Source: Prorocentrum cordatum (taxonomy: Eukaryota; Sar; Dinophyceae; Prorocentrales; Prorocentraceae). From it: 64,000 nt of DNA. Positions 11,900 to 22,158 of the stretch are shown here, piece after piece (the stretch's first letter is position 1; every line of letters starts with the position of its first letter). A model generated the notes under the pieces. It did not search any database. It was given only the letters and a program-made list of their open reading frames with translations, and was not told the origin of the DNA. The position numbers and the translations under genes are program-made. The DNA lies in NCBI GenBank assembly GCA_963575745.1, contig CAUYUJ010004748.1, positions 1-64,000 of the forward strand, given 5' to 3'.

Positions 11900-12600
11900 T
11901 GATGAGACCTCTTGGGAGCTTATTGTCATTCTTGGGGCCTCCTGGGAGCTTCCTAGGGGCCTCTTGGAGGCCTCTTGGGAGCCTCCTTGGGCCTCTTGGG
12001 GGCTTTGGGGGGCCTCTTTGGCCGTCGTTGGGCGTCCCTGGCCCGTCTGACACTGTCGGAAGCCGTCTTGGGAGCCTCTACGGGCCGTCGTGGGGCCCTC
12101 TTGGAGCGCTTTAGGACAGTCTTGAAGGCCATCTTGGGCGTCCGGGAGGCCTGTTCGGCCGTCTTGGGGCCCTGGAGGCCGTTACGAGGCCCTCTTGGGC
12201 AGTTATGGGGTCATCTTAGAGGCCTCTTGGGCGCTCTGGGGGCGATCTTCGGGGCCTCTTGGGCCAAGACCTACAGAAAATCAATGAGTTCGGCCTCATG
12301 GAGCCGTCCGCCTCTTGGGCCGTCTTCAGAGCCTCTGGGCCACTTCTTGGGCCGTCCTTGGGCTCTCTTGGGACCGTCTTGGAGTTCATCTTGGGGGCTA
12401 ACTTGGGCTCTCTTGGGACTATCTTTGCCGTCGCGGAAGCGTCTTGGAGGCCAACTTGGGCCATCGTAGCCGTCTTGAAGGCGATTTGGGCAATGGGTGA
12501 CGCAATTTCCCGGACCTTCCGGGTGGCCAGCGCAGTGGACCGAAGCCCCAGGGGGAACTGTAAGAAACCAAAGAACCAGCAGAACCTTAGCACGCCTGGC
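11900..12600 (+). repeat. TCTTGGG-type minisatellite cassette 2
   Basis: Same degenerate GCCGTCTTGGAGGC/TCTTGGG repeats as cassette 1. It is closed near 12525-12560 by the shared tail (GTGGCCAGCGC, then CCCCAGGGGGAACT). Long open frames on both strands are repeat-driven. Confidence 0.8.
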
Positions 12601-12614
12601 ACCCCTGTGATAAA

Positions 12615-12800
12615 TCAACAGGGGGCGGCGGATCGAAGACGCCTACGGCGAATCACCGCCGCCCCCTGCGTTTTGGAATCGCCCATGTGGCCGAACGTTG
12701 TGGCCATAGCTCTGTCAAGCTATCGGACCATGTGTTACCCCAGCCGTTCTGGAAACCCGTCGGGGAGCACGCGGGGGAGAAAGAAGAAGCGGAGGAGAAG
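12615..12800 (+). repeat. dispersed hairpin block, copy 3, with perfect 13-bp GC stem
   Basis: A perfect inverted repeat CAGGGGGCGGCGG (12619-12631) and CCGCCGCCCCCTG (12656-12668) encloses a 24-nt loop. Downstream is the shared GTGGCCGAACGTTGTGGCCA and a GGGGGAGAAAGAAG tail, leading into a GGA tract and cassette 3. Confidence 0.8.
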
Positions 12801-12859
12801 GAAAAAACCTAGAGAGGAGGAGGAGGAGGAGGAGGAGGACGAGGAGGAGGATGAGGAGG

Positions 12860-13530
12860 AGGAGGCCTCCTGGGAGCTTCCTCTTGCGAGCCTCCTTGGG
12901 CCTCTTGGGGGTATTTTGGGACCTCTTGGGGGTCGCTCTGGCCGTTTTAGAGCGTTGCTGCCCCGTCTGACGCCGTCGGAAGCAGTCTTGGATGCCTCTC
13001 TGAGCCGACTTGGAGCCCTCTCAGGGCGCTTCAGGGCCGTCTTGGAGGCCATGTTGGGCGTCTCGGATACCTCTTGGGCCGTCATGGGGCCGTCTTGGAG
13101 GCTTCTTGGGCCGTCATAGGGGTCATCTTGGACGCCTTTGGGGCCATCTTGGGGCGACCTTGGGGGCCCCTTGGGCCGTCTGGGGCCGTCGGAAGGCCGA
13201 AAAGAAGCAAATGCCAAAATCCTTCAAAAACCCGAGGATGAACAACAATTTTGGCCTCTGTCTTGGACCGTATTGGAGGCCTCTTGGAGGCCTCTGGGGC
13301 CGTCTTGGGCCGTCTTGGAGGCTTCTTGGGCGAACTTGGATGCATCTTGGACTCTCTGGGGGTGTCTTGGAGGCCAACTTGGAGCATACTGGCCGAACCT
13401 GAGGGCCATCTTGGCTGTCTGTTGGGCCATCTTGGAGCCATCTGAAGCAGGAAAAACCTTTGCAACCGGGTCGAACCCAGCCTTCCAGGTGGCCGGCGGC
13501 ATCGGCCGAAGCCCCAGGGGGAGTTCTTTG
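12860..13530 (+). repeat. TCTTGGG-type minisatellite cassette 3
   Basis: Third cassette with the same repeat style. It ends near 13485-13525 with GTGGCCGGCGGCATCGG and CCCCAGGGGGAGTTCT. Shorter related words continue to about 13700. Confidence 0.8.
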
Positions 13531-14439
13531 GGAAAAGAGACAACCACTTGCCTTCGGCCCGTCCCGCTACCATGCCTGGGTCGTGCGCAAGAGCCTCTCA
13601 GATGCCTCTTGGGAGTCCTCTTGGAGGCATCTTGGTGGCTTTAGGGGGCCTCGTGGGTGTGTCTTGGTGGCCTCCTGGATGAGTTCTGGGGCCCTCCTCG
13701 GACAGGGGAGAGTAGTGTTTTCGATATTGTTGCGCGTTGTGGACGGTCTGAGGGAGTGCAGGAATGATGGTAAAGACGGTGCTGAAGGAGGCAATATCGG
13801 CGATGACGATGGTGGTGGTGATGGTGATGGGTTGTGTAAGCGTGTTGACGACGTTTGCGAGCGCCCTCGATGGCGGGGTGCTGTAGCTGCGTGGGCCTGG
13901 CGGGCGGCGTCGCATACGCCTAGGCAATGGGGTGGGCGGAGGGAGGTGCTTCTCCGGAAAGATCACAATGAATCCTGGAGCATGATACAAATTGAGCCGT
14001 CGATTGGGATTTTCTCAAGAAAGAGCAGTTTCTGTCGCGTTTGCCGTTCGTTTTGTTCTTCAAGGGCCCATTGGATTGTTCCGCAAGTTTCCTCGAGGTT
14101 CCCGCAGGTTCCCCCTGTTTCCGCACCTTCCGAGCCAGGATGGCGGCGGCTACCCGCCCTCCAAAGCGATCGATTTCCCAGCAGCGGAGGGCCGACACAA
14201 ACCGAAAGCAGAAGTCTTCCCTTGAATGATGGGGACGTCTTGGCGTTTTGCTGGCTGTCTCGGTGGCCCTCTCGGGGTCAGGGGCGCAGTTCGAGCTCAT
14301 CCGATTGAGCCCTTGTTGAGGGCCTCTCAGGTGCCTCATGGGCCCTCCCTCTTGGGGCTCCCTTGGTGGCCTCTTGAGCTGTCGCCGACGCTCGTGAGAT
14401 CGAAAAGGCGAGCATGCGAGTATCATATAAAGCATGTGC

Positions 14440-14700
14440 TTGTTGAATGGCTTGGGCCTCCTGGGCCAGTCCCAGGGCCTCAAAGAAATCCCTGCACATC
14501 CACTTCGGCACCGCCTGTTCCCCGGGCCCCGCCCGCTCCGGCCGCCTGAGGCCCCGCCTTCCTGTGCCCTGTCTCCCTAATTAAAGCTGTGCGTAGCCCG
14601 CCTAGCTTTTAGCGGAAGAGGTTCGCTCTCGCCCCGCAGATAGAAAAAGTGTTTGTTGGATGGCTTGGGCCTCCTGGGCCAGTCCCAGGGCCTCAAGGAA
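14440..14700 (+). repeat. direct repeat pair (about 50 bp, 213 bp apart)
   Basis: The phrase ATGGCTTGGGCCTCCTGGGC and the following CAGTCCCAGGGCCTCAA occur at 14447 and again at 14660, each preceded by a TTGTTG(A/G)-like word. The interval holds CCCGCC-rich unique sequence. A local duplication or two ends of a small element are both possible. Confidence 0.75.
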
Positions 14701-14709
14701 ATCCTCGGA

Positions 14710-17700
14710 CCCAAAAGGCCCCCAAACGAGCTCCAGGAGGTGCCTCGGGGTGGTCCTGGGACACGTAGGAAGGATGGGCCCCCAGCCACGCTCCCAAGGC
14801 CTGTCGTGTGGTGATCTTCAGAGGCTCCCAGAGCGCGGGGCTCTGGGCCCCCCCCAGGAGTTTCGACGAAATGAAGAACAGGAAAGTCGAACATACACGA
14901 GGGCACTCCAATGTGTGCCTCGCACCGCGGTGGCAGATTGAACTGGTTGTCAAGTTGTCAAAGACATTCTGAAGAGTAATAGCGAACGAATTGAGACACG
15001 CTTGGATTGACGCTGTCGGGGGCAATGCAAAAGTCAGGATAAGGAGGATTGAGTGACAGATCGTTGTTGCTTGAGAGCTTCACGCTCCGCTTTCGATGTA
15101 TGGAAATTAACGTTGGCTTTAGAGCCTCTGTCCATCTCGGATATCGAGGGCGTGCTGCGTTATTAAATGTGTTACGCACTCTTACTTGTTGCCAGCGCCG
15201 CGTGCTGTATTATTGCAGCACTCACTGGCTTCTTCCATTCGAACATAACCGTGCTTCGTGTGAGCTGCCCCTGTTCATCGAGGGGCGCGACCTTACGCAA
15301 CCTTTTTACCGCTGCCGCCACATCTAACGGCAGCTGTTCCGTCGACGTCGATCGCCGGCTGCTCGTAAATTGAAGAGAATGAGGAGGGAGAAGCAGGAGA
15401 AGGGTGATGGGGCGGGAGCGTGGGGGAAGGAGGTGGAGGTGGAACAGAGAGGAGGAGGGGGTGAGCACGGCTAGCTTTGAATGTCCCCTTGTCGTTCGCA
15501 ATTCCGCAGTCCACGCTCGGTGTTTGGCCTCATCGGCGTCCCTTGCGTGTGGGAGTTCAGGCAAGAATTCCCAACAGAGGAGGAGGAGGAGGAGGAGGAG
15601 GAGGAGGAGGCATGATCTTCTTCCAGGGAACGAGTCCAGAAGTCCATGCCGCGCCCAGGTTCTCTGACCCCCTCTCCTCCCATCCCTACATCCCGCGCAT
15701 TTCCCCTCCTCTCCCTTTGCTGGACGCTGGACCAGCTACCTCCTTGTTGGGATGGGGCTGAGCTTCCGAAGCGGGCCGTTTCTGTGGCTCAGACCATTAT
15801 CTTCCTCCCTTTTCTGACCTTGCCTCTCACTCCACTCCACCTCTGCACTCTTCCGTGCGAGAAGGACGGCAAGGCTGCGAGATCACGCTTGCAGGCTGGC
15901 GCGCGCCATGGGAAGACGGAGAATTGGGCAAGGGTTCATGTCCAGAGAAGGGAAGTACAGACAGGGGGATGGCGATTGCGGGTGAGGCGGAGGAGAGGAG
16001 GAGGAGGATAATGAGGAGCAGGAGGAAGACGATAAGGGAGCAGGAGAGGGGGAGGCGGGTGGGGAAAGGGAGGAGTGGGGATGATGGAGGAGGGGAGGGA
16101 GGGTGAGGGTGAGCGGGGGGATACGGAAGAAGGAGAGTGAAGGAGAGGGGAGGAAAGGGATGGAGGAGGAAGGAGAGGGGAGGGGATGAGAGGAGAGGAG
16201 GGGGAGGAACAATAGCGACACACGCGTCGATTCCTTTCGATCCCGGGGCACGCAGGAGCCTGGAGGCTCGAAGGAAGGCAAGGGACATGGGCGAAGGGCA
16301 GTGGACGCCGGACCGAATGTGTTGGAGGCACGATCTAGACAGTTTGGGGCGAGGCCTTTTGGGATGAAGAAAAATCGCGTGGGTGACAATTGGCGCCATA
16401 GTGGAAAAATGAAGAGGTGTGGGGTCTTCTTTAGGGACGTCTTCGTTGGCCGAGGGTCCCAAGAGGAGTCCTCGGCCCCCTCCGGTTGCTGTTGACGCCG
16501 TCATGCCTGTGTACGCTGGCGGCCGGCCGGAGGAGGCGGGTTTTCTTGGTAGGGGCACGTTTCGGGCCTAGCGGAATCGGAGAAACCAGAGGGAGTGATT
16601 TTTAGTGAGGGCCGAATCAAGAAAGAGGGGGAAGCAGTACCCCCCCTGGCTTGTTTGGATGTTCTTGTCCTTGATGAGCACGGGTTAGGTGGTGGGGAGC
16701 GGGGCCGACCCACAAAGGTGACGCCGCAGTGGCCAGGGTCGACCCGTCACCCGAATGGGCGGGGTGCGAAAGAGCATCGGCACCCCTTGGCGGCTGGTGT
16801 AAAGGTGGGGGGCGGCCAACATGCCAGATTACATAGGAGAACTGACATTGACGGGCACAGTCAGTCGGCAGGTTAATAAATCCCGTTGACGCAATTAAGG
16901 TGGAAAATCGCGGTGATGGCGATTGACGCCATCATGGTAGGTGGGAGTGGGAACCCACGCAGCCCTTATGATGGAAGCTGCGCGGGGTGTGAGGCCTGTT
17001 GACGGTCCTCACGGGCGAGGCCTAAAGATTGTCCTCGCCAGAGGGGGGGAGGAGAGGAGAGGTGTTGGCGCCCCTGGTGAAGTCGTTGGCGTCTGAGGTC
17101 GTCTCGAAGATCTCGAGTCCTTGCTGACAAGAGGGAGCCTAAGAAAACGGGGAGCCTGAATTGGGAGAGGGGCCTAGGAGGCGGTGGCGTTTACCTGGCC
17201 GCGCGCGCCCAGTCAAGGGGCGAAGTTCTGCCCCAGGAGGGAGAGCCAGGAGGAGGGGGCAGGGTGGGCCCGGAGAACGGGGAGGGGGGAGGAGGCGGGG
17301 GAGGGAGGGGGAGTAGGCGAAGACAGTCGGTCCCCCAGCGTTGCTTTTCAGCTTTCGCTTCGTTCCGACTCCCCCTCAGCGCACGCCTGGCGTACGGTAG
17401 TGTCTGTCGGCGCTCTGGACGGGAACATGTTCCGCGTTTCGGCCGACCTCCCTCTCCACCGAAAGTGACCGACCGAGGTGTCGGCGCCCTTGGTGGCGTC
17501 GTTGGCGTCGGAGGTCCTCCCGAAGATAGGGGGCGGGAGGGAGAGCGGGAGGGCGGGAGAGGAAGGACAAGGGGAGGGGAGGAGAGATTGGGGGAAGGCA
17601 AGCTAGGTGCGCGCGCGCATCTGACATTATACCCTTCCTGGCGGGCCTGGATATTTCAGATGACCCCACCGTGTGATTCGCAGAAAGGGGAGCTGTGTAC

Positions 17701-18428
17701 ATTGGAGGAGGAGGAGGAGGAGGAGGAGGAGGAGGTGGTGGCGGAAGAACGGGAGAAAGAGCAGGAAGAAGAGGAGGACGAGGAAGTAGGAGGAAGATAA
17801 GGGGGAGCAGCAGCCCGAGCACTAGGAAGGGCGGGAGGAGCAAGATGACCAGGGGAAATGGGAGGAGGGGAAAGGAGGGGGCGACAACAACGAGGAAGGA
17901 ATCGCGTCAAGACGTGTGGCCCGCGCTGGGGAGAGAGCGCCATTCTGAACGACGGGAAGGCATCGCCGATCCAGGAGTTGGGCCAACGTTGCAACGGGAA
18001 TACCGTTTTAACAAAGAAGAGCCCCCCGATTGAAGAAGCGCATTCAGAACATCAGCTGTTGAAATCCTGTGCGTCGACAGCCGTCTGCGGGAAAGGCGGC
18101 GCCACGCTCGGACGGCATCCAGGGAGAGGAAGGTAATATTCATGGTGAGTCACTGGGAGGCCCAAGGCTCTTGGCTCAAAGCTCGTGGCTGAAGGGCCGC
18201 TTACGGCTCCTACCTATTTGACCCAAACATGCCCTTCACCGTATGCTTTACCTCCGGAATCGCCCGGGATTGCCTTGACTCCGGGTTCAGTCCGGTATGG
18301 TGCTGATTCGGGAGCGCGTGTGCGGGATGATGGATTCTGGGACGAAGAAGTATGGTTCACCGAGAAAGTAGGCCAGAGACGTACGGCCCCGTGCGAACGA
18401 GCATTAACCTCAGCAGATCGACCTCGAC
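14710..18428. other. no recognisable gene; purine tracts and a short duplication
   Basis: Mostly unique-looking sequence with GGA microsatellites at about 15570-15612, 15990-16200, 17265-17310 and 17704-17735. A 50-bp direct repeat (GGTGTTGGCGCCCCTGGTGA and its variant) sits at 17061-17111 and 17477-17527. A small inverted repeat GATGGCG/CGCCATC is at about 16917-16935. No protein motif was recognised on either strand. Confidence 0.5.
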
Positions 18429-19367
18429 ATGGCGCCTGCTCAGGGAGCCTCGCCGAGGAGCGCCTCAGGTATTTCATCTTCGGTCATGCCTTCTTCGGGG
18501 TTATCTGTGGCTGGGGACGTGAACGTTTCCCCCACGCTGGGACAGATCCAGACGATGATGGAGCAGATGATGACGCGCATGACGACGATGACGAACTCGA
18601 TGAAGACATATCTCACCAAACGGTTCGACGAGCAGATCGGAGACATCAGGGACCAGATCGCGAACAACAAGGACGAAATCCACAGGGGGGGCTCCCTTGC
18701 CAGCGGGGCTCAGGAAGGTGCGGTCGCAGTAAAATCCGAGATTGCTAAATCCTGGGAGGATAGATAAGGTCAGCAGGGACGAGGCAGCTAAGATGATATC
18801 GCAGGCAGCGTCCTCTAAAGGTCTGGGTCGACCAGGACAGCAACACGGTGCGCCAGGAGAAAGTTGAGCAGATGGAGCGGACCGCTATCTTCAAGGGATT
18901 CCCAAAAAGGTGCCAATGGGAACAACATTGTGGGATTCATCCTTGCGAACATGGGGTCGCACAGGATCGAAGTAGACGGTAAATCATACAGTACGAGGAT
19001 ATGGGGGGAGAGAGGTTCAAGTCGATCCAATACCAAGGAGGCGATGGAGAGTTTCGTCAAGGCGGCCAGGAGCACCGACAGGATTCTTTAGGAACGCGCC
19101 GATCAGCATAGACCCCGATCGTGGAACTGTCTTCGGCGCTAGGGTCCGCTGTTTGGCAATATTCAAGATTGTCTTGGTTAAGAAAAGCCTGGACGAAGCC
19201 TCCGTCGCATGGGAGTGCTGGTGGTGAATGACACGCGGATTGGCGAATTGAAGGGGGAGGGCGTATTTGCCCAGATCGAGATCAACCGCCAGAACGTGGA
19301 CAGCATGGGTTTGAAATTCAACGGCAAGGTCATGCAGTTGGATGTCGCCCGGGCGTTGCGCGAGTGA
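18429..19367 (+). pseudogene. LINE ORF1-like gene, frameshifted
   Basis: The first frame (18429-18767) starts MAPAQGASPRSASGISSSVM. It contains a Met/Thr/Ile-rich, probably coiled-coil segment (TLGQIQTMMEQMMTRMTTMT) followed by a charged helix. Protein-like text then continues in other frames: DKVSRDEAAKMISQAASSKG near 18760, VEQMERTAIFKGFPK near 18865, NNIVGFILANMGSHRIEVDG near 18920, and a C-terminal part VVNDTRIGELKGEGVFAQIE ending at a stop at 19365-19367. The TAIFKGFP, NIVGFI and GEL series resembles, from memory, ORF1-type proteins of dinoflagellate non-LTR elements: a coiled coil followed by an RNA-binding-like domain. At least three frame changes make it non-functional as read. It lies about 2.8 kb upstream of the RT relic at 22.2 kb and may or may not belong to the same element. 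Confidence 0.5.
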
Positions 19368-19839
19368 CCCTCGTCTCGGTCCTGTGCTCTCTGTGCTCTC
19401 TCTCTCTCTCTCTCTGTCCTGTCGCTGCTCCCTCCCCGCCCCTTCGCCCCTCTCGCCTCTCTCCTTCGGCACTTCCTTTCGCTGGTGGTTTCTCTGGGTG
19501 CCCATGGAACGCCCGGGCATTTTTCTATAGCAAGCCAAGCCGGCAGCGTCGCAGGCACAAGTTTGTAGAGCTTAAGAGTTGAGCTCGTGGGGTTGCAAGA
19601 GGTGCATGGCACCACTGACCGCGAGCACTCGGGCTTTCTGGTCCCACGTCAACCAGGCTCTGGCGGGGGGGTCCCATTTCCATCACTGGCAACCCCATAT
19701 CCCGATTTGATTCGCACACGGTCCATGTAGTAGAAGACGGCCGGGCCGCAGTTCTATGTCTTCGCGGGCGTTTTGGTGGCCTGGACGTTTGGGCCGTCCA
19801 TCTCGACGCCCACTTTCGACTTGCACGCGCCAGTTATTT

Positions 19840-19841
<2 letters not shown>

Positions 19842-19887
<46 letters not shown>

Positions 19888-19895
19888 ATATATAG
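19842..19895. repeat. (AT)n microsatellite
   Basis: About 50 bp of near-pure TA repeat in an otherwise GC-rich window. It is self-complementary and potentially cruciform-forming. Confidence 0.95.
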
Positions 19896-20025
19896 ATATT
19901 GGAGGTGAGGGGGTGAGATCGAAGTGGAACGGAGAGCCCCCCCACCGGGAAATCGATTTCGGTTTCGTGTTCGTGCGTGCCACGCGGGCGAGGCGAAGCT
20001 GCGTGGGCGGGCGAGAGAAAGTCTC

Positions 20026-20205
20026 CTGTGGCTGAGGCGCGGCCGGACCAAATGTCTCCCTTCCGGGCGGCCGGGGGGGGCCCGCGGTGTCCCGCTGGTG
20101 TCCCTCTGGTGTCCCGTGTGGCTGAGGCGCGGCCGGACCAAATGACTCCCTTCCAGGCGGCCGGGGGCCCGCGGTGTCCCGCCGGTGTCCCGTCGGTGCC
20201 CCGTC
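20026..20205 (+). repeat. two-copy ~90-bp direct repeat, then GTGTCCCG units
   Basis: GTGGCTGAGGCGCGGCCGGA followed by CCAAATG(T/A)CTCCCTTCC occurs at about 20028 and 20118. Each copy is followed by repeated GGTGTCCCG words that also punctuate the triplet array downstream. Confidence 0.8.
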
Positions 20206-20207
20206 GG

Positions 20208-20637
20208 TGTCCCGATAATGATGATGTTGATGATGATCATGATGGTTGTGTTGATGGTCATGATGATGACGATGATGGTGTCCTGGTGATGATGATGATG
20301 ATGATGATGCTGCTGATGATGAGGTGACGATGATGCTGATGTTCTGCCCGTTGTTTTTGATGATGATGTTGGTAATGCGGATATTGTTGATGATGATTAT
20401 GGTATCCCGATGGTGATGAGTATGACGGTGGTGATGATGATGGTGATGGTGATGGTGTACCGATGATGATATTGATGCTGATGTTGGTGATGATGATGTT
20501 GCTGATGATGATGGTGTCCCGATGTTGTTGATGATGATGTTGATGATGATGATACTGAGCTGATGATGATGATGATGGTGTCCCGATGTTGTTGATGATG
20601 TTGACGATGACAACGATGGTGACCATGATGGTGTCCC

Positions 20638-20674
<37 letters not shown>

Positions 20675-21265
20675 GTGATGATGACGATGGCTGTGTCCCG
20701 CTGGTGATGTTGATGATGTTGTTGATGATAATGAAATGACGATGATGTTGATGTTTTTGCCCGTTGTTGTTGATGATGATGTTGGTAATGATGATGCTGC
20801 TGATGATGATTATGGTGTCCCGATGATGATGATTATGACGGTGGTGATGGTGGTGGTGATGGTGTACCGATGATGATATTGATGATGATGTTGGTGACGA
20901 TGATGTTGCTGATGATGATGGTGTCCCGATGGTGTTGATGATGCTGCTGATTATGATGATGATTAAATGATGATGATGGTGCCCCGATGTTGTTGATGGT
21001 GTTGACGATGACTATGATGGTGACCATGATGGTGTCCCGATGATGATGATGCTGGTGGTGATGATGACGGAGGCTGTGTGCCGATGATGATGATGGTGAT
21101 GATGATGTTGCTGACTATGGCGGGATGGTGATGGTGATGATGATGATGATGGCCTGGTGATGCTGGCGTTGATGATGATGACGATGATGGTGATGATGAC
21201 GACAGTGTCCCGATGACGATGAAAATGATGGTGTTGGTGCTGATGATGATGATGACGTTGAATGT
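20208..21265. repeat. GATGAT/GTTGAT triplet-repeat region
   Basis: About 1 kb of degenerate ATG/GTT triplets, punctuated every 60-120 bp by GGTGTCCCGATG. This implies a higher-order repeat over the simple triplet. Ser/Ile/His-rich frames on the minus strand are artefacts. Confidence 0.9.
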
Positions 21266-21470
21266 TAGATCGATTGTGATATCGGTCGTGAGATCAATAG
21301 TGAGACCGAATGTGAGATCGATTGTGATATCGATAATCAGATCAATTGTGAGACCGAGCGAATGAGATATATCGAGTGAGATCGATTGTGAGATTGATCG
21401 AGTGAGATCGATCGAGCGAGACCGATAGTGAGATGGATAGTGAGACCGATCGAGTGAGACGCTGCATCCT
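21266..21470. repeat. GAGATCGATTGTGA tandem repeat
   Basis: About a dozen degenerate 14-20-bp units of the form TGAGATCGATTGTGAGA. Many include the palindrome ATCGAT. It ends abruptly at a C-rich run at about 21472. Confidence 0.9.
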
Positions 21471-22158
21471 CCCCCCCCACGAACCTCCCTATCACCCGAA
21501 GGGTGGTCGTATAGGTATATATATGGAGAGAGGTCTATATACATATATAGAGAAAGAGTATGATGCGTTTCCCTCCCCATGTCGTTTGTCCGCAAACGAA
21601 CCGCTGCTTTTTGCTAGGCGTAGTGGGGTTCGGGTTTTTGAGAGGGGCACTGCAAGACCAATCATGGCCATTCTCGTTGACCACCTTGATGTTCGTAGGA
21701 TCGCGTTGCAGGAATATGACTGGGAGGCCAATCTCAATCCCCATGCGCCTGCGCTTGGTAGAATTTGCCATGCTCCGTGTATGCAAAATCATAAAGCGAT
21801 CTAGCGTGACCGTTTTGATTTCTAGTGCTGAAGGTAAGGTTCACGTTTTGATTAGCCTCTTCTGGCGCTTTGAAAACAGGGGAGCGGACCGCGCGCATCA
21901 GTTTGTGTCTTTCTACCCGCACTTGCATTCCCTCGTTGGCCCCCTGCCTCTGCCCACACCAATGCGCGGAGCTTGCGAAGCAGGGGGTTGTAGAAAAAAA
22001 TTGACGCTCTCAAGGGCCACTGTCCGATTTTGTGTTGCATCTCGTGAAGAGCACATTCCGCGAAAATTGCAAAGGCTCATCCCTGGTGGGTGCCTAGCTC
22101 TTTCTATTGTTGCGTCACCTGGGAATAGGAGTTTACTACGCAATCCGGTGACATAGCG
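21471..22158. other. unassigned sequence upstream of LINE RT
   Basis: No endonuclease domain could be confirmed here. The phrase RIALQEYDW in the frame beginning at 21433 vaguely recalls the LQE(T/H) motif of APE endonucleases, but no other catalytic motif was found. Confidence 0.3.

Noticed and set aside
10853-13644. Long Gly/Leu/Trp- or Pro/Arg-rich frames over the TCTTGGG cassettes
   Set aside because: Frames are open on both strands, follow the degenerate repeat and cross non-coding hairpin blocks.
18170-18185. TTGGCTCAAAG as a spliced-leader relic
   Set aside because: Only a short part resembles the dinoflagellate leader's end (TTTTGGCTCAAG as I recall it). The upstream CCGTAGCCA part is absent, so the match is not meaningful.
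21433-21804. APE-type endonuclease of the LINE at 22.2 kb
   Set aside because: Only a weak LQE-like phrase (RIALQEYDW) was seen; no other catalytic motif could be found in any frame.
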